Assembly: GCA_017964745.1 (NCBI GenBank)
Contig: JAGCRJ010000036.1
Span: 1-7,518 of the forward strand
Origin: Lachnospiraceae bacterium
GTDB taxonomy: Bacteria > Bacillota > Clostridia > Lachnospirales > Lachnospiraceae
Direction: 5' to 3'
Length of the DNA: 7,518 bases
Shown one piece after another: positions 1-4,804 of this stretch; the first letter of the stretch is position 1; each line of letters starts with the position of its first letter. The notes under the pieces are model-generated. The model searched no databases and was not told the origin of the DNA. It saw nothing but the letters and a program-made list of their open reading frames with translations. A program made the position numbers and the translations under genes.

Positions 1-334
1 CATCAAAATAGAATTCAAAATATGCCCTGTTCAGATTGCCCTTCTTCTTGAAGAGATCCTTTTTCTCCTCCTGGAGGAAAAGAAGAAGGATATCGGCAGC
101 AGTGGCATCATCGCTGATAAGAGAAGTGAAATCCTCTCCCGCAGCAGCCTGGGATTTCATAACATCGATGAAGAGTTCTGATGTGCTCTCATAATAAAGA
201 TACAGACCGCCTCTTGAAATGTCGCAGGCATCGACAACGTCCTTCATGGTAACGTTCTTGTAACCCATTTCGGAAAAGACCTTTGCCGCTACATCGATAA
301 TGTACTGCTTCTTCTGAATTGATTTGTCACCCAT
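1..334 (-). CDS. TetR/AcrR-family transcriptional regulator, N-terminal part (cut by window edge)
   Basis: This is the first 111 residues of a TetR-family one-component repressor; the gene runs off the window at base 1, so most of the ligand-binding domain is missing. The N-terminal DNA-binding domain is clear. A first helix (about residues 8-23, with IIDVAAKVFSEMGY) is followed by a helix-turn-helix at about 28-48 (VTMKDVVDACDISRGGLYLYY), the typical TetR pattern ending in G-x-LYxYF/Y. From about residue 52 (SELFIDVM) helix 4 begins and leads into the regulatory domain. The ATG at 334 is preceded by GGGAG about seven bases upstream, which supports this start. The gene lies 51 bases after the stop of the DUF6508-like gene on the same strand, so the two may share a transcript. 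The ligand and targets cannot be told from what is present. A short dyad at 354-371 could be an autoregulatory site. Confidence 0.9.
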   Translation of the reverse strand, partial: MGDKSIQKKQYIIDVAAKVFSEMGYKNVTMKDVVDACDISRGGLYLYYESTSELFIDVMKSQAAAGEDFTSLISDDATAADILLLFLQEEKKDLFKKKGNLNRAYFEFYFD

Positions 335-353
335 CTTATATCTCCCGATAAAC

Positions 354-371
354 TGCGATCTTTCCATCGCA
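354..371. promoter_or_regulatory. Candidate TetR operator: 6-6-6 dyad before the tetR start
   Basis: The arms TGCGAT and ATCGCA are exact reverse complements separated by six bases, giving an 18-base dyad centred about 28 bases upstream of the tetR start codon. Size and position fit the usual autoregulatory operator of a TetR-family protein. That role is inference, because six-base arms also arise by chance. I do not see a convincing separate promoter in the 51-base gap. Confidence 0.3.
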
Positions 372-385
372 TTTATTTACTGATA

Positions 386-844
386 TCATTCCCAGAAATC
401 CACTATTTCCTGCATCTTGCTGACTGTGAGGTAGAAGATCTGTTCGGTAACTCCTTCCTTCCACAGAGCGGATCTCGTACGTCCTCCGAGGACGTATTTG
501 CTGAGGATCCCGCAAAGGATATCCCATTCCTTCCAGGTTGCTCCGACGATAAGTCTTCGTTCCTCGTCATGAGTCTTGATGGCCTTTCTGGAATATACAT
601 ACGGGTAATTTCGATCCATCAGCCCGGATATGTTACAGGCTTTTATAAATCCCATCAGTTCCGATGAATAAACGGGAAATGAGATACTTGAATCCGTCAC
701 TCCGTTATCGGAATAATTACTGACCACAGCCTTTTCCGCTGCCTGTTGAAGCCAGGGCAGATAGGGAGTCAGAGGACTTATCTTCATTTTGTAATCCTGC
801 GCAAGTGCCCGCAGATATTCCGGTGAATCAGTCGTATTTCCCAT
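386..844 (-). CDS. Hypothetical protein resembling DUF6508
   Basis: A 152-residue soluble protein with no signal peptide and no membrane segment. The middle and end recall the DUF6508 family from memory. An FIKACNISGLMD segment (about 67-78) is followed by a YPYVYSR motif (about 81-87), a predicted helical stretch with ILCGILSKYVLGGRTRSALW (about 109-128), and a helical tail rich in hydrophobic residues that ends at the stop. In that family the second block usually reads like a helix, then G-(D/R)-R/T-x-x-x-x-L/W, then E/D-G. The biochemical function is unknown. The ATG at 844 has only a weak ribosome binding site (GGGAT about nine bases upstream). It is preceded by a 122-base intergenic region with a candidate promoter and several dyads, and it is followed by the tetR gene, which may be cotranscribed. 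The gene is confident; the family name is tentative. Confidence 0.8.
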   Translation of the reverse strand: MGNTTDSPEYLRALAQDYKMKISPLTPYLPWLQQAAEKAVVSNYSDNGVTDSSISFPVYSSELMGFIKACNISGLMDRNYPYVYSRKAIKTHDEERRLIVGATWKEWDILCGILSKYVLGGRTRSALWKEGVTEQIFYLTVSKMQEIVDFWE

Positions 845-867
845 ATTATCAATCCCGATAACCTTAA

Positions 868-881
868 GCCCCTTAAGGGGC
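868..881. repeat. Perfect 14-base palindrome in the leader of the DUF6508-like gene
   Basis: GCCCCTTAAGGGGC is a perfect palindrome 24 bases before the ATG at 844, probably within the 5' leader if the promoter at 898-927 is right. The unit CCTTAAG is also repeated directly at 862-868 and 871-877. It could be a protein-binding operator or a small RNA hairpin. The sequence alone does not decide between these. Confidence 0.6.
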
Positions 882-882
882 A

Positions 883-925
883 GACACTTAATATCTTAAC
901 ATATTTTTAATATGATACAAGTGTC
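883..925. repeat. Inverted repeat GACACTT/AAGTGTC spanning the candidate promoter
   Basis: Seven-base exact arms lie at 883-889 and 919-925. They enclose a second dyad, CATATT-TTT-AATATG at 900-914. The outer arm overlaps the candidate -35 and the inner dyad overlaps the -10 and spacer, which is a layout suited to repressor binding. No matching regulator can be assigned. Confidence 0.45.
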
Positions 926-927
926 AA
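898..927 (-). promoter_or_regulatory. Candidate promoter for the DUF6508-like gene
   Basis: A perfect TTGACA -35 lies at 922-927 and TATGTT (4 of 6 matches to TATAAT) at 898-903, with an 18-base spacer, on the minus strand. The predicted start would fall near 891 and give a leader of roughly 47 bases that contains the 14-base palindrome. The region is AT-rich, so some promoter-like matches are expected by chance. Confidence 0.45.
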
Positions 928-950
928 AAAACAAAAAAATCAGATTTTTT
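928..950 (-). terminator. Weak AT-rich terminator-like hairpin after the 125-residue gene
   Basis: Just past the stop at 967, the minus strand has AAAAAATC and GATTTTTT arms (943-950 and 934-941) followed by further T-rich sequence (TTTGTTTTTT). The stem is almost all A-T with a one- to three-base loop, so it is a poor intrinsic terminator. The position, before the next promoter, is right for one. Confidence 0.3.
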
Positions 951-966
951 CGGCTAAAAATGGCTG

Positions 967-1344
967 TTATACGTCCTCTCTGTCCGTTCCGGATTCACCG
1001 CCTTCACCGCGGATCTTGGCAAGCACATCGGCCCTGCCCTCGCTGACATCCAGAAGGGACTCCAGGCTCTGCACAAAAAGCCTTTCCCTGTGCCATCTGT
1101 TGTTCTCTTCCCTGTCCATATAGGCTTTGAAATGATCGACCTGCCATGCGATGCAGTCGGAGATTGATATCCCCTCGGGCTCGTATTTTCCGAGCAGCTG
1201 CCCGGTCCTGCACCAGTAATAAAGCTCAGCCAGGACACCTTCACAGGAAACTATCCTCGACCAGAGCTCTTCGCTTCCGCCGAGGGAGATTATGTAATCA
1301 TGAAGAATATTAAGATCATTTTGCGGAATATTAAGATTGCTCAT
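967..1344 (-). CDS. Hypothetical protein, 125 residues, third gene of the glycan cassette
   Basis: I do not recognise this family with certainty. The protein is soluble, with no signal peptide or membrane segment. It looks mainly helical and is rich in aromatic residues: a WSRIVSCEG segment (about 28-36), YYWCRTGQLLGKYE (about 42-55), and IAWQVDHFKAYMDREENNRW (about 65-84). The last dozen residues are charged and probably disordered. It begins four bases after the stop of the glycosyltransferase gene, with AAGGA about nine bases before the ATG at 1344, so it is very probably translated from the same mRNA. The frame stays open upstream to another possible start at 1419, but that would overlap the glycosyltransferase coding sequence by about 70 bases and has a low-complexity N-terminus, so the ATG at 1344 is preferred. 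A role linked to glycan synthesis is inference from position only. Confidence 0.75.
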   Translation of the reverse strand: MSNLNIPQNDLNILHDYIISLGGSEELWSRIVSCEGVLAELYYWCRTGQLLGKYEPEGISISDCIAWQVDHFKAYMDREENNRWHRERLFVQSLESLLDVSEGRADVLAKIRGEGGESGTDREDV

Positions 1345-1348
1345 CGGT

Positions 1349-2290
1349 TCAGTCCTTGATATCCTCGTCACCGGTCTTGATGGTGTCAATAATGAAAGGA
1401 GGGCGGTTCCTCGAAGCATCGAGTGCTCTCCATATATATTCGCCTATGATGCCGATCATGGTCATCATCATTCCGAATCCCAGAAGAACGACGCTCATCA
1501 GTGAAGACCATCCGGCAATCGGTGTTCCGACGGTAAAGTACTCCACAAGAACCATTATGAACATGATGAGAGAAAAGATATCGAATAAAAAACCGGCGTA
1601 CATCATCATTCTCAGGGGAGCATACGAAAAGCTGAGTATGGAATCGATGACGAGCTTAACCTTCTTCGCCATGGTCCATCTGCCCTTGCCCTTCTCACGC
1701 TCAAGCCTGTCGAAATAGATGATATCCGTCTGAAATCCCAGCCACATTACCTGCAGTGTAAGGGATGAATTCTTTTCATTTAATTTAATGAGTTCGTTTA
1801 TCGCCTTCCTGCCGACAAGATAACAGTCGCATCCGCCCATGGGCATATTCTTATTGACCATCCTGCGGATCATCTTGTAGTAAAGTCCGGCAAAGAGAAC
1901 ATATATCGGATTATCCTTCCTGGAATTTCTGGCGGCGAGAACTATTTCATTACCCTTCTTCCAGCTCTCATACATCTGAAGGATGAGTGAGGAATCCTCC
2001 TGAAGGTCAGCCTGCTTGGTGACCGCACAGTCTCCGGTACATACGGAAAGTCCCGCAAATATGGCAGCATGCTCACCGAAATTCCTTGAAAGCTTTACGC
2101 ACTTTACGTTGCTGTCTTCAAGGCGGATCTCGTTCATTATCTTCCAGGATTCGTCTCCGGATCCGTCATCGACAAATACTATCTCGTATTCCCCGATGGT
2201 CCCGAGAACCTTGTTCTTAAGATCTTCGTACAGATCACTGAGAGTATCGGAATTGTAATAGACGGGTATAACTATGGAAATCTTGCTCAC
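1349..2290 (-). CDS. Family 2 glycosyltransferase with two C-terminal TM helices (polyprenyl-phosphate glycosyltransferase type)
   Basis: A 313-residue GT-A fold enzyme of the DPM1/GtrB/ArnC type, which in the family moves a sugar from a nucleotide donor to undecaprenyl phosphate at the inner membrane face. The N-terminus ISIVIPVYYNSDTL (4-17) starts the nucleotide-binding fold, VDDGSGDESW (40-49) is the first acidic motif, and LSRNFGEHAAIFAGL (67-81) is characteristic. The metal-binding motif, usually DADLQDP, reads QADLQED (93-99), keeping only the second Asp (95). Two TM helices lie at about 231-252 and 263-287, followed by the typical end NRPPFIID. The start is GTG at 2290, overlapping the cupin stop as GTGA, with AAAGGAG in the cupin 3' end as ribosome binding site, so translation is coupled. 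It probably uses a sugar related to the cupin's product. The acceptor and sugar are unknown. An active enzyme is likely, because the rest of the fold is intact. Confidence 0.92.
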   Translation of the reverse strand: MSKISIVIPVYYNSDTLSDLYEDLKNKVLGTIGEYEIVFVDDGSGDESWKIMNEIRLEDSNVKCVKLSRNFGEHAAIFAGLSVCTGDCAVTKQADLQEDSSLILQMYESWKKGNEIVLAARNSRKDNPIYVLFAGLYYKMIRRMVNKNMPMGGCDCYLVGRKAINELIKLNEKNSSLTLQVMWLGFQTDIIYFDRLEREKGKGRWTMAKKVKLVIDSILSFSYAPLRMMMYAGFLFDIFSLIMFIMVLVEYFTVGTPIAGWSSLMSVVLLGFGMMMTMIGIIGEYIWRALDASRNRPPFIIDTIKTGDEDIKD

Positions 2291-2709
2291 TGCGCGGACT
2301 CCTTTATTATCCTCTTATACTCATCGAGGTTCCTGATGTATTCGCTCTCATCGTAATGTGTACTGGCAAGACATAAAAGCACCGAATCTTCGCTGAAATC
2401 ATACATCTCCTTCCATACCATATTGGGAAGATATATTCCCGTCTTGGGCCTGTTAAGGATGTAGATTATCTCATTGCCCTCACCGTCAAGCACCTTGACC
2501 TTGCTCGATCCGGCAACATTGATAAGGACAAACTCGGAAATACGATTGGCATGACATCCCCTTACTATATCGGGATCCGAACCGTAAATATAAAAAACTC
2601 TTTTTACATCAAAGGGGATATCCGTACCGCATTCGGCTATGACAAGATTTCCTCTTTCATCTCCCCTCTCGGGAAGTTCGAGCATTCTGACGTTGTCAAT
2701 ATTATGCAT
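2287..2709 (-). CDS. FdtA/QdtA-like (WxcM-like) sugar cupin, possible dTDP-sugar ketoisomerase
   Basis: A 140-residue single-domain cupin of the FdtA/QdtA/WxcM C-terminal family. Characterised members interconvert 3- and 4-keto groups on dTDP-6-deoxyhexoses before amination. Family signatures are ERGNLVIAE (18-26), IPFDVKRVFYIYG (31-43), RGCHANRISEFVLINVAG (50-67), GIYLPNMVWKEMYDFS, then LLCLAS-HYDESEYIR. The usual RGxHAH motif reads RGCHAN (50-55): the first His (53) is kept and the second is Asn (55). In FdtA two nearby histidines sit at the active site, so the reaction here may differ. The start is placed at the ATG at 2709, which has CGGAGGTG seven bases before it. An in-frame ATG at 2727 lies at or before the predicted transcription start and has no ribosome binding site. 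No aminotransferase, acetyltransferase or RmlAB gene is in the window, so the nucleotide sugar must come from elsewhere. Confidence 0.88.
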   Translation of the reverse strand: MHNIDNVRMLELPERGDERGNLVIAECGTDIPFDVKRVFYIYGSDPDIVRGCHANRISEFVLINVAGSSKVKVLDGEGNEIIYILNRPKTGIYLPNMVWKEMYDFSEDSVLLCLASTHYDESEYIRNLDEYKRIIKESAQ

Positions 2710-2731
2710 ACCGCACCTCCGAAACATTAAG

Positions 2732-2761
2732 ATTATATCACATTCCGGTCGGAATTCCCAA
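2732..2761 (-). promoter_or_regulatory. Extended -10 promoter of the cupin–glycosyltransferase operon
   Basis: The minus strand reads TGATATAAT at 2732-2740, a perfect TATAAT (2732-2737) with an extended TGn. The -35 is weak; the best match is TTGGGA at 2756-2761 with an 18-base spacer, which is usual when an extended -10 is present. The start would fall near 2725, giving a leader of about 16 bases that carries the GGAGG site at 2714-2720. This supports the ATG at 2709. Confidence 0.75.
2742..2755. promoter_or_regulatory. Candidate operator dyad in the cupin promoter spacer
   Basis: ATTCCG-GT-CGGAAT is a perfect 14-base dyad lying between the -35 and -10 of the cupin promoter, with GGAATTCC (2751-2758) overlapping one arm. 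A dyad in this spot would block RNA polymerase if bound. No cognate regulator is encoded next to it, and the role is inferred. Confidence 0.4.
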
Positions 2762-2781
2762 AGCGCGGACGCCTATCCGCC

Positions 2782-2816
2782 AAAAGAAAAAAGACGCCTT
2801 CAAACGAAGACGTCTT
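2782..2816 (-). terminator. Strong intrinsic terminator after tRNA-Trp
   Basis: On the minus strand, AAGACGTCTTC (2806-2816) and GAAGGCGTCTT (2791-2801) form an 11-pair stem with one G-U pair and a GTTT loop, followed by a T-rich run (2782-2792) interrupted by a single C. It ends about nine bases after the tRNA 3' end, so it is the natural stop for the tRNA transcript and isolates it from the cupin promoter. Confidence 0.9.
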
Positions 2817-2824
2817 ACCTTGAG

Positions 2825-2895
2825 CAGGGGAAGAGAGGATCGAACTCCCATTAACGGTTTTGGAGACCGCCGCACTACCATTGTACTATTCCCCT
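2825..2895 (-). tRNA. tRNA-Trp (anticodon CCA)
   Basis: A full cloverleaf of 71 bases folds by eye. The acceptor AGGGGAA pairs with TTCCCCT, the D stem GTAC pairs with GTGC around AATGGTA, and the anticodon stem GCGGT pairs with ACCGT around the loop CTCCAAA (anticodon CCA at loop positions 3-5). A four-base variable region is followed by the T stem GGGAG/CTCTC with loop TTCGATC. The discriminator base is G, as in bacterial tRNA-Trp. The 3' CCA is not encoded (CTCA follows the discriminator), so CCA-adding enzyme must complete it. It has its own promoter and terminator, between radA and the cupin gene. Confidence 0.95.
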
Positions 2896-2924
2896 ATGCG
2901 GGTCTTAAAGCGACCGACCCACGT

Positions 2925-2953
2925 ATTATACAACAACGCTTTATATGTGGCAA
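2925..2953 (-). promoter_or_regulatory. Promoter of tRNA-Trp
   Basis: TTGCCA (2948-2953), a 17-base spacer and a perfect TATAAT (2925-2930) lie on the minus strand, with the start predicted near 2918, about 23 bases before the mature tRNA 5' end. The promoter lies wholly within the 74 bases between the radA stop and the tRNA, so the tRNA can be expressed independently of the clpC–radA operon. Confidence 0.85.
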
Positions 2954-2969
2954 GAAAAAAATAATGATA

Positions 2970-4373
2970 TCAGATGACCCTGTCCACAGCCTCCCTGACA
3001 TTGGATACGCCTATGATCTCGGCTTCTTTGCCGGCGGCTTTCTTCGCATCTTCCAGGGAGGGTGCGGGAACAATGATTGTCTTAAATCCGAGTCTTACGG
3101 CCTCGGATACTCTCTGAGCGACCTGTGACACGGTGCGGACTTCTCCGGAAAGACCCACTTCCCCGAATGCGACGACCGATGCCGGAACGGACTGGTTCTT
3201 GAAGGAGGAGACAATCGCAAGGACCATCGCAAGATCGAGTGCGGGCTCGGTAAGCTTCATTCCGCCGGTAAGGTTAACATACGCATCACAGTCTCCCAGG
3301 TGCATGCCGCATCTTTTCTCCAGCACGGCCATAAGAAGATTGACGCGGTTATAATCCACGCCCGTTGCCTGTCTTCTGGGAACACCGAGATTGGACCTGC
3401 AGACCAGACTCTGGATCTCGACAAGTATCGGGCGGGTTCCTTCCATACTGCAGGATACGATACATCCCGATGCGTCGAGCGGTCTTCCGTTAAGGAGATA
3501 TTCGGAAGGATTGGTAACCTGCACAAGGCCCTCTCCTCTCATCTCGAACACACCGATCTCATTGGTGGATCCGAAACGGTTCTTGACTCCTCTTAATATC
3601 CTGTACGAAGCATGTCTGTCCCCTTCGAAATAAAGGACGGTATCGACCAAGTGCTCTAAAACCCTGGGGCCCGCTACGGTACCCTCCTTGGTGACATGTC
3701 CCACAATAAACACGGATATGCCGAGCACCTTGGAAAGCTGCATCAGTACCTGGGTTGATTCCCTGACCTGGGATACGGAACCCGGAGCGGATGATACCTG
3801 CTCGCTGTACATGGTCTGTATCGAATCAATAACGCATACATCGGGGACCATCGAACGCATCACCTCAGCGATCGTATTCAGATCCGTCTCGCATAAAAGC
3901 TTCATGTCTCCGTCGAACTTTCCTATACGGTCCGCCCTCATCTTGATCTGTGCGGCGGATTCCTCACCGGATACATAAAGCACCTTACGTCCCGCGGCAG
4001 ACATATTTCTGCACACCTGAAGGAGCAGCGTTGATTTTCCTATTCCGGGATCACCGCCGATAAGAGTAAGGGAGCCTTTCATGACTCCCCCTCCGAGAAC
4101 CCTGTCGAGTTCGTCGATTCCGGATGATTCCCTTATTCCTTCTTCACCGGAAACATCACCGATGGATGTGACCGAAGCAGTGGTCAGGGAAGATGCACCG
4201 CCCTTTGCGGCCGATGCGATACGGAAACTTGCACTTGATGAATCGCCCTTTACAACCTTCTCTTCGACGAAGGTGTTCCACTCGTGGCATCCCGGACACT
4301 GTCCCATCCACTTGGCGGATTCATAACCGCAGCTCTGACAGAAATATACGCTTGTCTGCTTAGCTTTTGCCAT
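2970..4373 (-). CDS. radA: DNA repair protein RadA (branch-migration helicase)
   Basis: RadA (Sms) is a hexameric RecA-like ATPase that drives branch migration and loading during homologous recombination and repair in the cytoplasm. All three domains are present in 467 residues, close to the usual length of about 455. A four-cysteine zinc finger has CxxC at 12-15 and CPGC at 26-29. The RecA-like core has Walker A GGDPGIGKST at 106-115, SGEES at 135-139, Walker B ending in D183, and the RadA-specific KNRFG at 264-268. A Lon-like C-terminal domain starts around 340, with NLTGGMKLTEPALDLAM at about 367-383; it lacks the Lon catalytic Ser context, as is normal for RadA, which is not a protease. 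The ATG at 4373 starts five bases after the stop of the upstream 134-residue gene and has no evident Shine-Dalgarno, suggesting coupled translation. The clpC–radA linkage is common in Firmicutes. Confidence 0.97.
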   Translation of the reverse strand: MAKAKQTSVYFCQSCGYESAKWMGQCPGCHEWNTFVEEKVVKGDSSSASFRIASAAKGGASSLTTASVTSIGDVSGEEGIRESSGIDELDRVLGGGVMKGSLTLIGGDPGIGKSTLLLQVCRNMSAAGRKVLYVSGEESAAQIKMRADRIGKFDGDMKLLCETDLNTIAEVMRSMVPDVCVIDSIQTMYSEQVSSAPGSVSQVRESTQVLMQLSKVLGISVFIVGHVTKEGTVAGPRVLEHLVDTVLYFEGDRHASYRILRGVKNRFGSTNEIGVFEMRGEGLVQVTNPSEYLLNGRPLDASGCIVSCSMEGTRPILVEIQSLVCRSNLGVPRRQATGVDYNRVNLLMAVLEKRCGMHLGDCDAYVNLTGGMKLTEPALDLAMVLAIVSSFKNQSVPASVVAFGEVGLSGEVRTVSQVAQRVSEAVRLGFKTIIVPAPSLEDAKKAAGKEAEIIGVSNVREAVDRVI

Positions 4374-4378
4374 AAAGA

Positions 4379-4783
4379 TTAAGCTTTGGATACCTTTACA
4401 TGTGCCTTGCGGTTTCCGGAAAGATCAAGGGAAAGGCTGAGTTTTCCGCCGAGTCCGGTCTTGACCGCGCCGGTCTCATCTCCGTCTTCCTCGATGGAAT
4501 AAAGAGTATCTTCGGCAAGTCCGAGTGTGATCGAAACCGCACCCTTACCGCTTACATCGAATTCCATTGAATCCTCGGTCTCTTCAAATCCGGTGACCGT
4601 TGTACCGGGAACGGACTCATATACGAAAAGACCGTTCTTTTCAAATCTGGTTATATCTTCATACGTCTTGACCTTGAGAAGATCTCCTCCGAAAGGAAAA
4701 TCCTCCGCTTTGGTCTTTTCCTTGAGATGATGATCTCCGAACGCAAGCTTTCCGCCGTCCTCCGCATAAAGTATTTCAGCCAT
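4379..4783 (-). CDS. Conserved-looking acidic protein of unknown function between clpC and radA
   Basis: A 134-residue acidic, probably beta-rich protein with no signal peptide and no membrane segment. Visible segments are an N-terminal ILYAEDGGKLAFGDH (about 4-18), FPFGGDLLKVKTYEDITRFE (about 29-48), and a strand pattern NGLFVYESVPGTTVTGF (about 50-66). A C-terminal repeat-like beta stretch, GLGGKLSLSLDLSG (about 110-123), is followed by a basic tail. I recall similar small proteins beside clpC in Lachnospiraceae, sometimes auto-named 'endosialidase'; nothing here supports an enzyme of that kind, since it is far shorter than any sialidase and shows no Asp-box. The ATG at 4783 has GGAGGAG eight bases upstream, which is one of the best ribosome binding sites in the window. 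It lies 21 bases after clpC and 5 before radA. An adaptor or modulator role for ClpC is possible, but position is the only evidence. Confidence 0.85.
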   Translation of the reverse strand: MAEILYAEDGGKLAFGDHHLKEKTKAEDFPFGGDLLKVKTYEDITRFEKNGLFVYESVPGTTVTGFEETEDSMEFDVSGKGAVSITLGLAEDTLYSIEEDGDETGAVKTGLGGKLSLSLDLSGNRKAHVKVSKA

Positions 4784-4804
4784 TTTTTATTCTCCTCCGT
4801 TTAT

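Noticed and set aside
1345..1419. Upstream extension of the 125-residue protein to an in-frame start at 1419
   Set aside because: It would overlap the glycosyltransferase coding sequence by about 70 bases. The ATG at 1344 has a better ribosome binding site and sits just after that gene's stop.
2710..2727. Start of the cupin gene at the ATG at 2727
   Set aside because: It lies at or before the predicted transcription start and has no ribosome binding site, whereas the ATG at 2709 follows CGGAGGTG.
2950..2972. Possible terminator after radA: TGATATCA palindrome followed by a T-rich run on the minus strand
   Set aside because: The stem is only four or five A-T-rich pairs with no real loop, and the run overlaps the tRNA promoter region; too weak to call.
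2820..3128. A plus-strand open frame across tRNA-Trp and the end of radA
   Set aside because: It reads through a tRNA gene and its promoter on the opposite strand, so it is not a real gene.
3257..3526. An 89-codon minus-strand open frame inside radA
   Set aside because: It is in another frame of radA with no family resemblance; the radA frame carries all conserved motifs.
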